Of a stretch of DNA of 64,000 nt, positions 39,499-48,553 are shown in pieces. Under the pieces are notes generated by a model that did not search any database, had not been told where the DNA came from, and was given only the letters and a program-made list of their open reading frames with translations. The stretch spans positions 1 to 64,000 of the forward strand of contig CAMCRV010000007.1 in assembly GCA_945877365.1 (NCBI GenBank), written 5' to 3'. The stretch comes from an uncultured Clostridia bacterium. GTDB lineage: Bacteria > Bacillota > Clostridia > Oscillospirales > Oscillospiraceae. Position 1 is the first letter of the stretch, and each line of letters opens with the position of its first letter. The translations under genes were made by a program, and so were the position numbers.

Positions 39499-41460
39499 CT
39501 ATCTGCCGGAGGGCACAATGCGGTACACCGTATAATCTCCGAATTGACCAAACAGTTCAAAGCCGGAGGGGACGGAACTCCTCTGGGCAAAGCCGGAGGA
39601 GCTATCCACGCAGACAAAATCGACACCGGAAAGAGTCAGTTGGTGAGCAGCCCACTGGGGCTCGTCAAAATCGGCCTTGTTGCAGAGGTCGAACTGCTGG
39701 GCGATTTCCAGAGGAGAAACGGTGCAATCCCCCACAGGCTGGTCAAAGTATTGCCGCTGGGTGTCCCGGCAGGCACCTAATATTTCAATCCGGTGGGAAT
39801 ACTGCCGCAGGAAGCAGTCTTTTTCAGACAGCCAGATTATCCTGACAGATCCGTCCGGCTCTGCCTGATCCAGCATGGCCTGTCCCATGGAGCACCAGTA
39901 TTGCGACATCCCGTAGGGGTTTGTGCGAATCTCGGAATATCTCAACATCCTCAGGTTTTCACCCAGAAGAGCAGGCAGTTGGGACACAGGCACGATTGTC
40001 ATCAAAGCACCGGAGCCCAGAATGACAACAGCTGCTGCTGAACCTGCCAGAAGTTGCCTGCACCGGACAGACCGGGCGCCGAATACCTCGGCAATGGTAA
40101 ACGCCACGACGAAATGGATGGGAATCATCCAAAACAGGCGGAAATAAACATTTCCGGTGGAGAGATATTTGGATACGAAGGGGGTAAACAGCGGATTCAA
40201 AATTCCGGCGAACAGCGCGACGGTTCCGCCCACGAGGATGAGCTTGCTGCGCCTGGAACCGCACAGGCAGACAAACACAAGGGAAAACAGAAAAATATCC
40301 AGAAGGTTTTCACTTAGCACATATCTGAGGGTTTCCAGCCAGTTGGGACATGGAAAATCAAAATACCGGGTCTGGCGGGTGGCAATGGAAAAGTAGGACA
40401 GGCCGGCATAAACTACCACGGGCATACATGCCAGCACCAGCGGCCCAAGGAGCTTATGCAGATCCTTTCTGCGGTCAATCAGCAGATAGGAAACGCCGAA
40501 GGAGAAGCAGCACAAAAATGGCCAGAAAACGCCAATGATGGACACGGAAATTCCGGCAGTCAGCACCAGAGACATCACGCACCACCGATTCCATGGGATG
40601 GGCTCCTGCTTCAGCTCCACGACTTTGGCGCAGCTGTAAAGAATGGCAGGGTAGATGACAGACAGAATCAGGGACTTTCCATGAGAGGGATGGCGCATGA
40701 TCCAGAAGGGGAAGGAATCGTGCATCCAGGCGTCCATAAGCAGAAGAACCAGGTACACAGCCAAAAAGATGCATCCGGCTCCGGGGGAACCAGTGTGGTG
40801 GGAAAGACTCCGGTATGCCTGATAAGCAGAACACCAGCTGACGAAATAAATTACAAGAGACAGAGGAACTTTGCAGAAAATGGTGGGGTGCATACCAAAC
40901 AGGTGCGACCAATAGGCCTTCCAGAGTTCCAGCGTGGAGGCATCCACATTTTCAGGCATAGAGGTGTTGGGAATGCCGGACCAGATAAAGCCCTGAGGGA
41001 GGTCCAGCCGGTTTTGGGAGAGGATCTCCATGACGCGGGGTAGATAGTAGCTGTCATCCGAGTCACAGAAAGAATAGACCCCAAAAACCGTCAGAGCGGC
41101 TGCTATGGCCAGTACAGCCAGAATCAGCGCAGGGTAATCGCTGCGGAGGCTGTGCAGAACCGATCCTGTGTGATGGGATAGGGCGGATCGACCGTCAGGC
41201 CGCAGAAGCACCGCCGCACCGGCAGCCACCAAAAGCAGCAGGACGAGGCTGTATGTCCAGAACAGCAGGGTAAAGGATGTGTTGAGCCGCATCATGGGAT
41301 AGGCGATTACCTGAAATACAGCCAGAAGTGTCAAAAAACCCACCATCACGGCGTTGGTGAAGCTGAAGGGAAGCTTCAGAAGCTTCTGGACCGTAACGCC
41401 GGAAAGCAATACTGCCACCAGCAGGATGATTGCGGAAAAGCAGATCATAAAATCCTCCAA
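39499..41460 (-). CDS. Large polytopic membrane protein, duplicate 2
   Basis: This 653-aa protein has the same membrane layout as its neighbour. Sequence is nearly identical at residues 1-68, about 140-195 (YYLPRVMEILSQNRLD), about 440-485 (NPLFTPFVSKYLSTG) and the last 125 or so. It is clearly divergent between these blocks (about 70-135, 200-435 and 490-520). The pattern is that of an old duplication whose ends are kept alike by gene conversion, or of recombination between variants. It is divergent from the glycan operon at 41667. Confidence 0.75.
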   Translation of the reverse strand: MEDFMICFSAIILLVAVLLSGVTVQKLLKLPFSFTNAVMVGFLTLLAVFQVIAYPMMRLNTSFTLLFWTYSLVLLLLVAAGAAVLLRPDGRSALSHHTGSVLHSLRSDYPALILAVLAIAAALTVFGVYSFCDSDDSYYLPRVMEILSQNRLDLPQGFIWSGIPNTSMPENVDASTLELWKAYWSHLFGMHPTIFCKVPLSLVIYFVSWCSAYQAYRSLSHHTGSPGAGCIFLAVYLVLLLMDAWMHDSFPFWIMRHPSHGKSLILSVIYPAILYSCAKVVELKQEPIPWNRWCVMSLVLTAGISVSIIGVFWPFLCCFSFGVSYLLIDRRKDLHKLLGPLVLACMPVVVYAGLSYFSIATRQTRYFDFPCPNWLETLRYVLSENLLDIFLFSLVFVCLCGSRRSKLILVGGTVALFAGILNPLFTPFVSKYLSTGNVYFRLFWMIPIHFVVAFTIAEVFGARSVRCRQLLAGSAAAVVILGSGALMTIVPVSQLPALLGENLRMLRYSEIRTNPYGMSQYWCSMGQAMLDQAEPDGSVRIIWLSEKDCFLRQYSHRIEILGACRDTQRQYFDQPVGDCTVSPLEIAQQFDLCNKADFDEPQWAAHQLTLSGVDFVCVDSSSGFAQRSSVPSGFELFGQFGDYTVYRIVPSGR

Positions 41461-41477
41461 AAAGATAAATATAAAAT

Positions 41478-41506
41478 ATTATATCAGCGGTAAAAACAGG
41501 TGTCAA
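41478..41506 (-). promoter_or_regulatory. Consensus promoter of duplicate 2
   Basis: TTGACA, 17 bases, TATAAT on the minus strand, the same as for duplicate 1. Confidence 0.85.
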
Positions 41507-41533
41507 GTAAACTGACAGAAAGGAGAATAATTG

Positions 41534-41561
41534 TTGACAATCGAAGGGTTTATGGTATAAT
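41534..41561 (+). promoter_or_regulatory. Promoter of the surface-glycan operon
   Basis: TTGACA (41534-41539), 16 bases, TATAAT (41556-41561). It is divergent from the duplicate 2 promoter, 28 bases away. Confidence 0.8.
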
Positions 41562-41571
41562 TAACTCGAAA

Positions 41572-41618
41572 AAAGCGGCAGCGCTGCCGCTTTCATGTTT
41601 TTTGTTCCAAAAAACATG
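41572..41618 (+). other. Two abutting leader hairpins of the glycan operon
   Basis: AAAGCGGCAGCGCTGCCGCTTT (41572-41593) is a perfect palindrome. It is followed without spacing by CATGTTTTTTG-ttc-CAAAAAACATG (41594-41618), also perfect. The first hairpin plus the T run inside the second could terminate transcription. The pair may therefore be an attenuator overcome by a processive antiterminator of the NusG-paralogue type, which is inference. Confidence 0.6.
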
Positions 41619-41666
41619 ATGATACTCTGGATGAAGAATTTGTTTTGATAAGGACGGTGGCCATCT

Positions 41667-42374
41667 GTGAATGGACTTTTGCTGGTTGTGCCAGCTTTCA
41701 ACGAGGAGGAGAGCATCGCTGCCACTATCGAAATACTGCGTTCGCAGCCATATGATTTTGTCATTATCAATGACGGTTCTGCAGATCGAACCGCTGAGAT
41801 TGCAAAGGAAAAAGCAGCGCTGGTGATTGATCTGCCCTTTAATCAGGGGCTTGCCGGCGCATTTCTGGCAGGAATGCAGTATGCCAAAGCAAAAGGCTAC
41901 CGGTATGTTATGCAATTTGATGCGGACGGCCAGCATCTTCCTCAGTACATAGAGCCGATGCTGAACACAATGATGAAAACGAATGTGGATATCCTGATTG
42001 GCTCCCGTTTTCTGGAGGATACCATGCCTGTTTCGCTGCGTACATTTGGCAGCATCCTGATTCGTACTATGGTTAAGCTGACCACGGGGCAGTTGCTGAC
42101 TGACCCCACAAGTGGTATGCGCCTGTACAATAAGCAAATGATCGATGTGTTTGCCAATCGGACGGATCTGACCCCGGAACCGGACACCATTGCTTACCTG
42201 ATGAGAAACGGGGTGCAGGTCGGTGAATGTCCCATAACCATGCAGGACAGGTTGGCTGGAACCAGCTATCTCAGTTCCTGGTCGGCAGCGAAATATATGA
42301 TCCGTATGGCGTTTTCCATCCTGATGATCCAGTTTGTGCGTACCCGAATTGAAAGAAAGGAGGCTGTGCTATGA
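41667..42374 (+). CDS. Family 2 glycosyltransferase, DPM1-like
   Basis: This 235-aa GT-A enzyme has VVPAFNEEESI, the first acidic motif INDGSADRT and QFDADGQHLP for metal/nucleotide-sugar binding. It resembles enzymes that move a sugar onto polyprenyl phosphate. A GTG start follows AAGGACGG. The stop overlaps the next gene in ATGA style. It is the first gene of the operon. Confidence 0.92.
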   Translation: MNGLLLVVPAFNEEESIAATIEILRSQPYDFVIINDGSADRTAEIAKEKAALVIDLPFNQGLAGAFLAGMQYAKAKGYRYVMQFDADGQHLPQYIEPMLNTMMKTNVDILIGSRFLEDTMPVSLRTFGSILIRTMVKLTTGQLLTDPTSGMRLYNKQMIDVFANRTDLTPEPDTIAYLMRNGVQVGECPITMQDRLAGTSYLSSWSAAKYMIRMAFSILMIQFVRTRIERKEAVL

Positions 42375-42730
42375 TACAGGAGGGCTTGTCTGTTCTCTTT
42401 CGGATTCTGCTGCTGGCTGGTTCCATTGGCACAGCATCGTTCTTCCTGAGAAAAATCCGAAAAGCCAAAATACAGATTTATGACGCAATATTCTGGCTGA
42501 TATTTTCAGCGATTCTCATTGTTCTGAGCGTATTTCCCGAGGTTCTCAGCTTTTTCAGCGGATGGTTGGGAATCCGATCCCCCGCAAATTTCCTGTTTCT
42601 GGTAATCATTTTCCTGCTGCTGATTCATCAGTTCTCCCTGACGATTCGTATTTCCATGCTTGAAAACAAGCTGAATCTGCTGGGACGCAAATATGCCCTG
42701 GATAATGTGCCAACGGATGAACCCGAGTAA
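42371..42730 (+). CDS. DUF2304 membrane protein
   Basis: This 119-aa protein has three hydrophobic helices (about 8-25, 36-56, 68-88) and an acidic tail. It overlaps the upstream glycosyltransferase gene by 4 bases, the usual arrangement for DUF2304, which typically accompanies DPM1-like transferases and may anchor them. Function unproven. Confidence 0.85.
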   Translation: MIQEGLSVLFRILLLAGSIGTASFFLRKIRKAKIQIYDAIFWLIFSAILIVLSVFPEVLSFFSGWLGIRSPANFLFLVIIFLLLIHQFSLTIRISMLENKLNLLGRKYALDNVPTDEPE

Positions 42731-42742
42731 AGGAGTAGCTTT

Positions 42743-44182
42743 ATGAAAATTCTGTTTTTAAACCTTCCGTACCTCTTTGATATCAGCCGTGCCAGCCGGT
42801 GGCCCGAGAAAACCAAGAGCGGCACCCTGTATTATCCCTACTGGCTGTGTTACGCAGCCGGCGTCTGCATGGAGCAGGGGTATGAGGTGGAACTGGTTGA
42901 CTGCATTACAAAGAAAATGACCAGAGAAGAGACGGTAGAGCTGGTGAAAAACAGCGCGCCGGATTATGTGATGTGTGAGATTACCACCTCCACCTGCGGC
43001 TATGACTATGATACCATCCGCGCCATCAAGGCCGGCTGCGCCGGGGTGAAAATCCTTGTGGGTGGAACCCATGCCACTGTCCTTTCTGAGCAGGTGCTTG
43101 CCCAGTGCCCCGAGATCGACGCGGTGGTGCGTCAGGAGTATGACTTTACTCTGGGGGAGGTCATGGCAGCAGGGGATGCGCTGGAGAATGTGGCCGGCAT
43201 TACATACAGGGTCGGAGACCGGATTGTCAAGAATCCGGATCGCCCCTGGCTGGAGAATATTGACAGTCTTCCCTTTGTATCGAAGGTGTATGAAAAGTTC
43301 CTGGATGTAAATGACTACTATTATGCTTTTGCCAGAAAGCCCATGATCCAGATTTTCAGTGCCAGAGGCTGCCCCTTCCACTGTAACTTCTGCTCCTATC
43401 CGGAAAGTATGAGCGGCCGCTGTTTCCGCAAACGCAGCACAGAAAACTTTGTGGATGAGCTGGAATACATCGCCAAAAATATGCCCTACATCCGGGAAAT
43501 CTTCATTGAGGACGATACCTTCACAGTGGATCGCAAGCGCGTTATGGAGATCTGTGAGGAGATTCTTGCCCGGGGACTGAAGCTGGTCTGGTCCTGCAAT
43601 ACCCGTGCGGATTTGCCCTACGAGGTGATGGCAAAGATGAAACAGGCAGGCTGCCGCCTGCTGGTGGTGGGCTATGAGTCCGGCAACCAGAGCGTTCTGG
43701 ACGAGACCAGAAAGGGCATCAAGCTGGAACAGTCTCTGGAATTTGCGAAGAATACCAAGAAGCTGAAGATCAAGGTGTTCGGCTGCTTTATGATCGGCCT
43801 GAAGGGGGACAACCGGGAAACCATTGAGGAAACCTTCCGGTTTGCCAAGAAGGTGTATCCCGATATGTGCTTCTTCCAGCAGGCGGTTCCCTTCCCGGGT
43901 ACAGCCTTCTACAGCTGGGCGAAGGAAAACGGTTATCTGCGGACGGAGGACTATTCCAAATGGCTCAACCCCGATGGCTATCTGGACTGCCTGGTGGACT
44001 ATCCCTATGCCGACCACAGGGAAATTGAGCGGATCCGGGACAATCTCATGAGCCGCTACTATTTCTCCTTTACTTATATCTTCAAGACCTTCCTGGCCAA
44101 CCTGAGCTGGGTGGAGTTCAAACGGGTCACCAAGAGCGGATTTAACTATATTCTGTTCCGGATTAAGAAGATTGGGAAGTAA
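42743..44182 (+). CDS. B12-binding-domain radical SAM protein
   Basis: This 479-aa enzyme has an N-terminal Rossmann-like cobalamin-binding domain (about 1-145) and a radical SAM core whose 4Fe-4S cysteines are in GCPFHCNFCSYP. The canonical B12 DxHxxG motif is not obvious; VDCITKKM stands in that place. Such enzymes methylate or rearrange unactivated carbons. Its position inside a glycan operon suggests modification of a sugar or polyprenyl/lipid carrier. AAAGGAG precedes the ATG. Confidence 0.9.
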   Translation: MKILFLNLPYLFDISRASRWPEKTKSGTLYYPYWLCYAAGVCMEQGYEVELVDCITKKMTREETVELVKNSAPDYVMCEITTSTCGYDYDTIRAIKAGCAGVKILVGGTHATVLSEQVLAQCPEIDAVVRQEYDFTLGEVMAAGDALENVAGITYRVGDRIVKNPDRPWLENIDSLPFVSKVYEKFLDVNDYYYAFARKPMIQIFSARGCPFHCNFCSYPESMSGRCFRKRSTENFVDELEYIAKNMPYIREIFIEDDTFTVDRKRVMEICEEILARGLKLVWSCNTRADLPYEVMAKMKQAGCRLLVVGYESGNQSVLDETRKGIKLEQSLEFAKNTKKLKIKVFGCFMIGLKGDNRETIEETFRFAKKVYPDMCFFQQAVPFPGTAFYSWAKENGYLRTEDYSKWLNPDGYLDCLVDYPYADHREIERIRDNLMSRYYFSFTYIFKTFLANLSWVEFKRVTKSGFNYILFRIKKIGK

Positions 44183-44321
44183 GAGATGCAGACTTTGAGC
44201 ATGAGATTTTAGATTCTTTTTGCATAAACTTGTTGGGTAAAGCCACATGCTGTATGCTGTTTAATCCGTATCATTTCGCTGCGCAAAGATATACAAATAT
44301 GTAATGAAAATGGAAAAGAGT

Positions 44322-45473
44322 ATGAAAAAGCTGTTTGTAATGGGGGCATATGGCTGTGGCAATCGCGGAGATGATGCAATCCTTCAAAGTATCTGTGAAC
44401 TGTTCCCGGATTGGGAAATCTGGGCTTCCAACGGCAGGTACTGTGATGTCTCTGATTTTCTTCCGGTAAAAACAGTCAGTTGCAGGCTGAACGAAGGATT
44501 CTCTGCATCTGTTTTGCTGAGCATGATAAAGGATGCTTTTATCATCATGGGGAGGATCGCCAAATCAGATGCGCTGATGTTCGGCGGAGGCAGTCTCATC
44601 CATGATTTAACCCCATATAATTTGCCATTCATGTATTTTTGGCACATATTTGCGAAGATACTTCACAAAAAGGTCTTTTATTTTTCCATAGGAATTGGCC
44701 CATTAAATACAAACTTTGGGCAGTGGATCAGTAAGAAGGTTCTTTGCAGTGCTGATGGATTATTTGTGCGGGACAACCGCGGGCTGGAGTTATGTCAACA
44801 ACTGGGAATTCAAAATGTCGAATTAACTTCTGATGCGGCTTTTGCCGTTACGAAGAAGAACCAATGCCGGAAAGAAACCATCAAGCAGCTGGGTCTGACG
44901 GAAAAGGAATACTTCTGCGTTACAGCGTCCCAATGGTTTCAATCCGCCAACTTCTGGAAAAAGGACTCCATGGATTTCTCAAAAGAAACGGAAAACTTTG
45001 CAAAGTGTATCGTCGCGGTGGCAGAACAGCTAAAACAACCGCTTGTTTTTGTCCCAACCGTTATGCATGATTATTCTTTGGGCGAGGAGCTGAAGCGGCT
45101 TATGCCGGAGCAAAATTTTCGGATCGCTCCGGGAGATTTGAATTGCAAGGCCATGGCAGAGATTATCGAGAATTCTTCTTTTTTATTGGGCGTGAGAATG
45201 CACTCCATCATCTGTGCTGCCCGGCAAGGTGTCCCGTTTCTGACTTTAATTTACGATGAGAAAGTATCCCAGCTGCTGAAGCGACTGGATATGGAACAGT
45301 ATTCGCTGCCCCTTGAGACTGTTACGCCGGAGGCGGTGCGTGGTTGTGTTGACGAAGTGCTGAATGATCAGGAAGAAATTATCACATTGCTCCGAGCAAG
45401 AAGCGCGGTTTTGGGGAAGAAAGTTTTCCGTTCCAGGGACATCGTTTTGTCTCTGGTCTCAGAAACTGTTTGA
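44322..45473 (+). CDS. Polysaccharide pyruvyltransferase-family protein
   Basis: This 383-aa protein is of the CsaB/WcaK family: KLFVMGAYGCGNRGDDAIL at the start, MFGGGSLIHD in the middle and GVRMHSIICAARQGVPF near the end. It may add ketal pyruvate to a surface glycan, though family members also include other transferases. The start at 44322 follows GGAAAAGAG; an in-frame ATG at 44304 would add six residues. Its DNA is visibly AT-richer with different codon use than its neighbours, a sign of separate acquisition. Confidence 0.85.
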   Translation: MKKLFVMGAYGCGNRGDDAILQSICELFPDWEIWASNGRYCDVSDFLPVKTVSCRLNEGFSASVLLSMIKDAFIIMGRIAKSDALMFGGGSLIHDLTPYNLPFMYFWHIFAKILHKKVFYFSIGIGPLNTNFGQWISKKVLCSADGLFVRDNRGLELCQQLGIQNVELTSDAAFAVTKKNQCRKETIKQLGLTEKEYFCVTASQWFQSANFWKKDSMDFSKETENFAKCIVAVAEQLKQPLVFVPTVMHDYSLGEELKRLMPEQNFRIAPGDLNCKAMAEIIENSSFLLGVRMHSIICAARQGVPFLTLIYDEKVSQLLKRLDMEQYSLPLETVTPEAVRGCVDEVLNDQEEIITLLRARSAVLGKKVFRSRDIVLSLVSETV

Positions 45474-45483
45474 TGGAGAAAGC

Positions 45484-46692
45484 ATGGAGAGGATAAAAGG
45501 AAGTATCTGGAACACCCTTGGCAGCACCATGTACGGTCTCAACAGCTTCCTCATGCTGGCGCTGGTCAGCCGGGTGGGGACTGTGGAGGAGGCGGGGTAT
45601 TTTGGCATCGCCTTCACGACGGCCCAGCTGCTGTATATTGTTGGACTGTTTGGGGTTCCCCATTACCAGATGACCGACTACACCGAACGGTTTCGTTTTT
45701 CAACCTATGCGAAAGCTCGTGTTTTGTCCTGTATCCTGATGCTGGTCTGCTGTGGAGCATCCATTGCCCTGCTGGGTTTTTCCGGCATCAAACGGATTTA
45801 CACGGTTGCACTGACCATTCTGATGCTTCTGAATGTGGTGGGGGAGCTGTACCAATCCCTGTTCTTTCAGAAAAACAGGCTGGATCTGTCCGGCTCCGCG
45901 CTGTTTTACCGTACGCTGTGGCCACTGCTTCTGTTCTGTGCCGTGGGGCTTCTGACAAAAAACATCCTGTTGGCAGTGACGGTGCAGATTGCAGCCAATC
46001 TGATCATCACGGCGTACTATGCTGTCCGCGTTGCGCCGCAGTTTGCTGCAAACCCTTCTGCCGACAGGCAGGCGGAGGATACCGTGACCGCACTGGTGAA
46101 GGAATGCTTCCCGCTGGCTGTCAGCCTGTTTCTGATGAATATTGTTATAAATATGTCGAAGTATGGCATTGAGCTTGTAGGAGACGATACTGTGCAGGGA
46201 TACTATGGTATGATTTTCATGCCGGCGCAGGTAATCAATCTGTGCAGCCAGTTCCTGTTCAAGCCCTTTCTGAACCAGTATTCCATGCTTCTGACACAGA
46301 GAAAAACAGCAGACTTTTTCAGCCTGCTGAAAAAACAGATCCTGCTGGTGGGGGGACTTACGCTGGTGTGCTGTACTGCTGCGTATTTCCTCGGTACACC
46401 GGTGCTGGGGTTCCTGTATGGAAAAGACCTGTCCCAATTCGCCATTGCGCTGACACTGGTTGTATTCGGTGGCGGAATCTTCGCTGTCTGCGAGCTGTTC
46501 TACTATATTCTGGTTATTCTGCGGCAGCAGCGGCTCATTTTCTGGATTTATGCAGGCGCGGCTGTTCTGTCTGTGCCCCTGTCCCTGACGCTGATTGGAC
46601 TTTGGGGAATCCTCGGCGCGGTGCTGGCATTTGCAGGGACGCATCTGGTTATCCTGCTCACCTACATGGTTGCCATAAAACATTCTCTGTAA
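45484..46692 (+). CDS. Polysaccharide flippase (Wzx/MATE-type)
   Basis: This 402-aa membrane protein has about 12 helices and typical flippase features (GSIWNTLGSTMYGLNSFLML at the start, paired helices throughout). It would flip lipid-linked repeat units across the membrane. It starts 10 bases after the pyruvyltransferase-like gene with only a weak GGAGAAAG site. Confidence 0.88.
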   Translation: MERIKGSIWNTLGSTMYGLNSFLMLALVSRVGTVEEAGYFGIAFTTAQLLYIVGLFGVPHYQMTDYTERFRFSTYAKARVLSCILMLVCCGASIALLGFSGIKRIYTVALTILMLLNVVGELYQSLFFQKNRLDLSGSALFYRTLWPLLLFCAVGLLTKNILLAVTVQIAANLIITAYYAVRVAPQFAANPSADRQAEDTVTALVKECFPLAVSLFLMNIVINMSKYGIELVGDDTVQGYYGMIFMPAQVINLCSQFLFKPFLNQYSMLLTQRKTADFFSLLKKQILLVGGLTLVCCTAAYFLGTPVLGFLYGKDLSQFAIALTLVVFGGGIFAVCELFYYILVILRQQRLIFWIYAGAAVLSVPLSLTLIGLWGILGAVLAFAGTHLVILLTYMVAIKHSL

Positions 46693-46734
46693 GGCGCCCA
46701 GACTCGGGGTTCTGGAAGGTAAAAGGAGACAATT

Positions 46735-47766
46735 ATGCCTGCTATCACGGTCGCAATTACAACCCACAATCTGGAAATGTACCTGCAAAGCTGTTTTGCG
46801 GAGTTGGAAGCCCAGACTTTTCAGGATTTTTCTGTTCTGCTTTATGACGACCGCTCCACCGACGGAACCAGAGAGGTGCTGGAGCAGCTTCAACTTCGCT
46901 GGGGCGACCGGCTGGAAGTGATCTTGGGAGAAGTCCCGCAGAAGATGCCTGCCAGATCCAGAAACAGGATCCTGAGTTCCGGGAAAGTGACCGGAAAGTA
47001 CATCGTTTTTCTGGATGGTGATGACAGCCTCGAACCGGATTTTCTGATGCAGCTTTATTTGGCGGCGGAGGAAGCGGAGGCGGATGTTGCCATTTGCGCA
47101 TACGATCGGGTGGAGGAGGAAAGCGGTCATGTCCTCTGCCGGGAGATGCAGGGCTTTCCGCAGGTCTGCGATCTGGGTGAGGAGAATTCCGTCAATCTGG
47201 CGTTTCTGAATACAGCTCTGTGGAACAAGCTGATCCGCAGGGATAGAATTGGCAATCTGCGGATGCCGGATTTTCCTGTTGGAGAGGATGCTGCATTTTT
47301 GCTGGCGATCTACAGCGGATGCAAAACCCTGGCGTTTGTGGATCAGATATTGATTCATTATCGGGTTCGAGCCACATCCGTGATTTCCAACACCCCGGAA
47401 GAAAGCATTTATGCCTTCGCCGCAGAGCTGCACCGGCTGTGGAGCATGACCGGGGATTCGTGGATGAAGGACAATGTAGGATTGGCCGCATTTATTCATA
47501 TTGGAATCTCCATGCCCATCCGGGGATACCACAACCCCAATGTGGACATTGGAAGGCTGCTTTCCTGGATTGAGAATTACCTCGGGGAAGCCTTCAACTG
47601 GCTTCGGGGAAACCGCTATATGCGGGTCTGCTATCTGGCCAGACAGGGCGTAAAGGGGCTGGGAATTCTGACAGCCTACTGGTTCCACAGGCTTCACTGC
47701 TTCCGGCTGTTTCTGGCAGCCTATGAAGCCATGACCCGGATTCTGCATATGGAAGTCAAGTTTTAA
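46735..47766 (+). CDS. Family 2 glycosyltransferase
   Basis: This 343-aa GT-A enzyme has VAITTHNLEMYL, YDDRSTDGT, the metal-binding FLDGDDSLEPDF, and FPVGEDAAFLL as the likely acceptor/base region. C-terminal amphipathic helices suggest membrane association. AAAGGAG lies before the ATG. It is the last gene of the glycan operon, with a terminator 90 bases on. Confidence 0.92.
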   Translation: MPAITVAITTHNLEMYLQSCFAELEAQTFQDFSVLLYDDRSTDGTREVLEQLQLRWGDRLEVILGEVPQKMPARSRNRILSSGKVTGKYIVFLDGDDSLEPDFLMQLYLAAEEAEADVAICAYDRVEEESGHVLCREMQGFPQVCDLGEENSVNLAFLNTALWNKLIRRDRIGNLRMPDFPVGEDAAFLLAIYSGCKTLAFVDQILIHYRVRATSVISNTPEESIYAFAAELHRLWSMTGDSWMKDNVGLAAFIHIGISMPIRGYHNPNVDIGRLLSWIENYLGEAFNWLRGNRYMRVCYLARQGVKGLGILTAYWFHRLHCFRLFLAAYEAMTRILHMEVKF

Positions 47767-47855
47767 GATTGCATATGGTATTTGCTCAGAAAGTGGACAA
47801 ACGCCCATTTTTCAGTGCAGCGTTCAGACAATTGATGTGTTTTCCGCTCCCATGC

Positions 47856-47884
47856 AGCCTGCCGAATTCGGCAGGCTTTTTTTG
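47856..47884 (+). terminator. Terminator of the glycan operon
   Basis: AGCCTGCCGAATTCGGCAGGCT is a perfect palindrome followed by TTTTTTT. Confidence 0.92.
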
Positions 47885-47995
47885 CACAATCTGGGAAATC
47901 CGCTGCATCTTTTTTCAGAAAAAGAGCAACATTTTCCTCTCTTTATCGTTATACTAAGTGAAAGGCCTTTCAAAGCTACAAAAGGAGGTGCTGGA

Positions 47996-48553
47996 TTGGA
48001 CGATCAAAGCATTGTAGAGCTTTTCTGGAACCGGTCGGAGGATGCCATTTCGGAAGCCAACGGGAAATACGGCAGATTCTGCTACCGGATTGCCTACAAC
48101 ATTCTTTCCAGTCCGGAGGACGCAGAGGAGAGCGTCAGCGATGCCCTGCTGTCGGCGTGGAACGCCATTCCGCCCCGGCGGCCGAAGCTGCTGGCTCCCT
48201 TTCTGGGGAGAATCACCCGGAATCTGGCCATCGACAGGCTGCGCACCCGGAACCGGGATAAGCGCGGCGGCGGAGAGGCTGCTCTGGCGCTGGAGGAGTT
48301 GGAAGAGGTGGTGGGTGGTTCTGAAAGCCCGGAGTCCGCAGCCCTGCAAAAAGAGCTGGCAGACAGCATCAACCGGTTTCTGGATCAGCTTCCCCGGACG
48401 GAGCGCAGGGTGTTTCTCCTGCGGTACTGGTATGTGGAGCCCATCGCAGACATTGCGGATAAAACGGGCTTTTCCCCCAGCAAGGTGACTTCCATGCTGC
48501 ATCGCATCCGGGGGAATCTGAAAAAGCAGCTGATAAAGGAGGAATTACTGTGA
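47996..48553 (+). CDS. RNA polymerase sigma factor, ECF-like
   Basis: This 185-aa protein has region 2 (YRIAYNILSSPEDAEESVSDALLSAWNAI, read in parts; about 25-85) and region 4 (FLLRYWYVEPIADIADKTG, about 135-180). A TTG start at 47996 sits 7 bases after AAAGGAGG. In-frame codons further upstream run through the terminator of the previous operon. It is coupled to the next gene, its likely anti-sigma factor, by a GTGA overlap. Confidence 0.92.
   Translation: MDDQSIVELFWNRSEDAISEANGKYGRFCYRIAYNILSSPEDAEESVSDALLSAWNAIPPRRPKLLAPFLGRITRNLAIDRLRTRNRDKRGGGEAALALEELEEVVGGSESPESAALQKELADSINRFLDQLPRTERRVFLLRYWYVEPIADIADKTGFSPSKVTSMLHRIRGNLKKQLIKEELL

Larger units (their letters stand above)
37327..41516. 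repeat. Direct tandem duplication of about 2.1 kb
   Basis: Bases 37327-39407 recur at 39433-41516 with an offset of 2106. The left edge of each unit includes the last bases of the M56 gene (gatttccggataa) and its terminator. Each unit then carries one large membrane-protein gene with its promoter. The ends of the units are almost identical, while internal blocks are strongly diverged. Confidence 0.9.
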
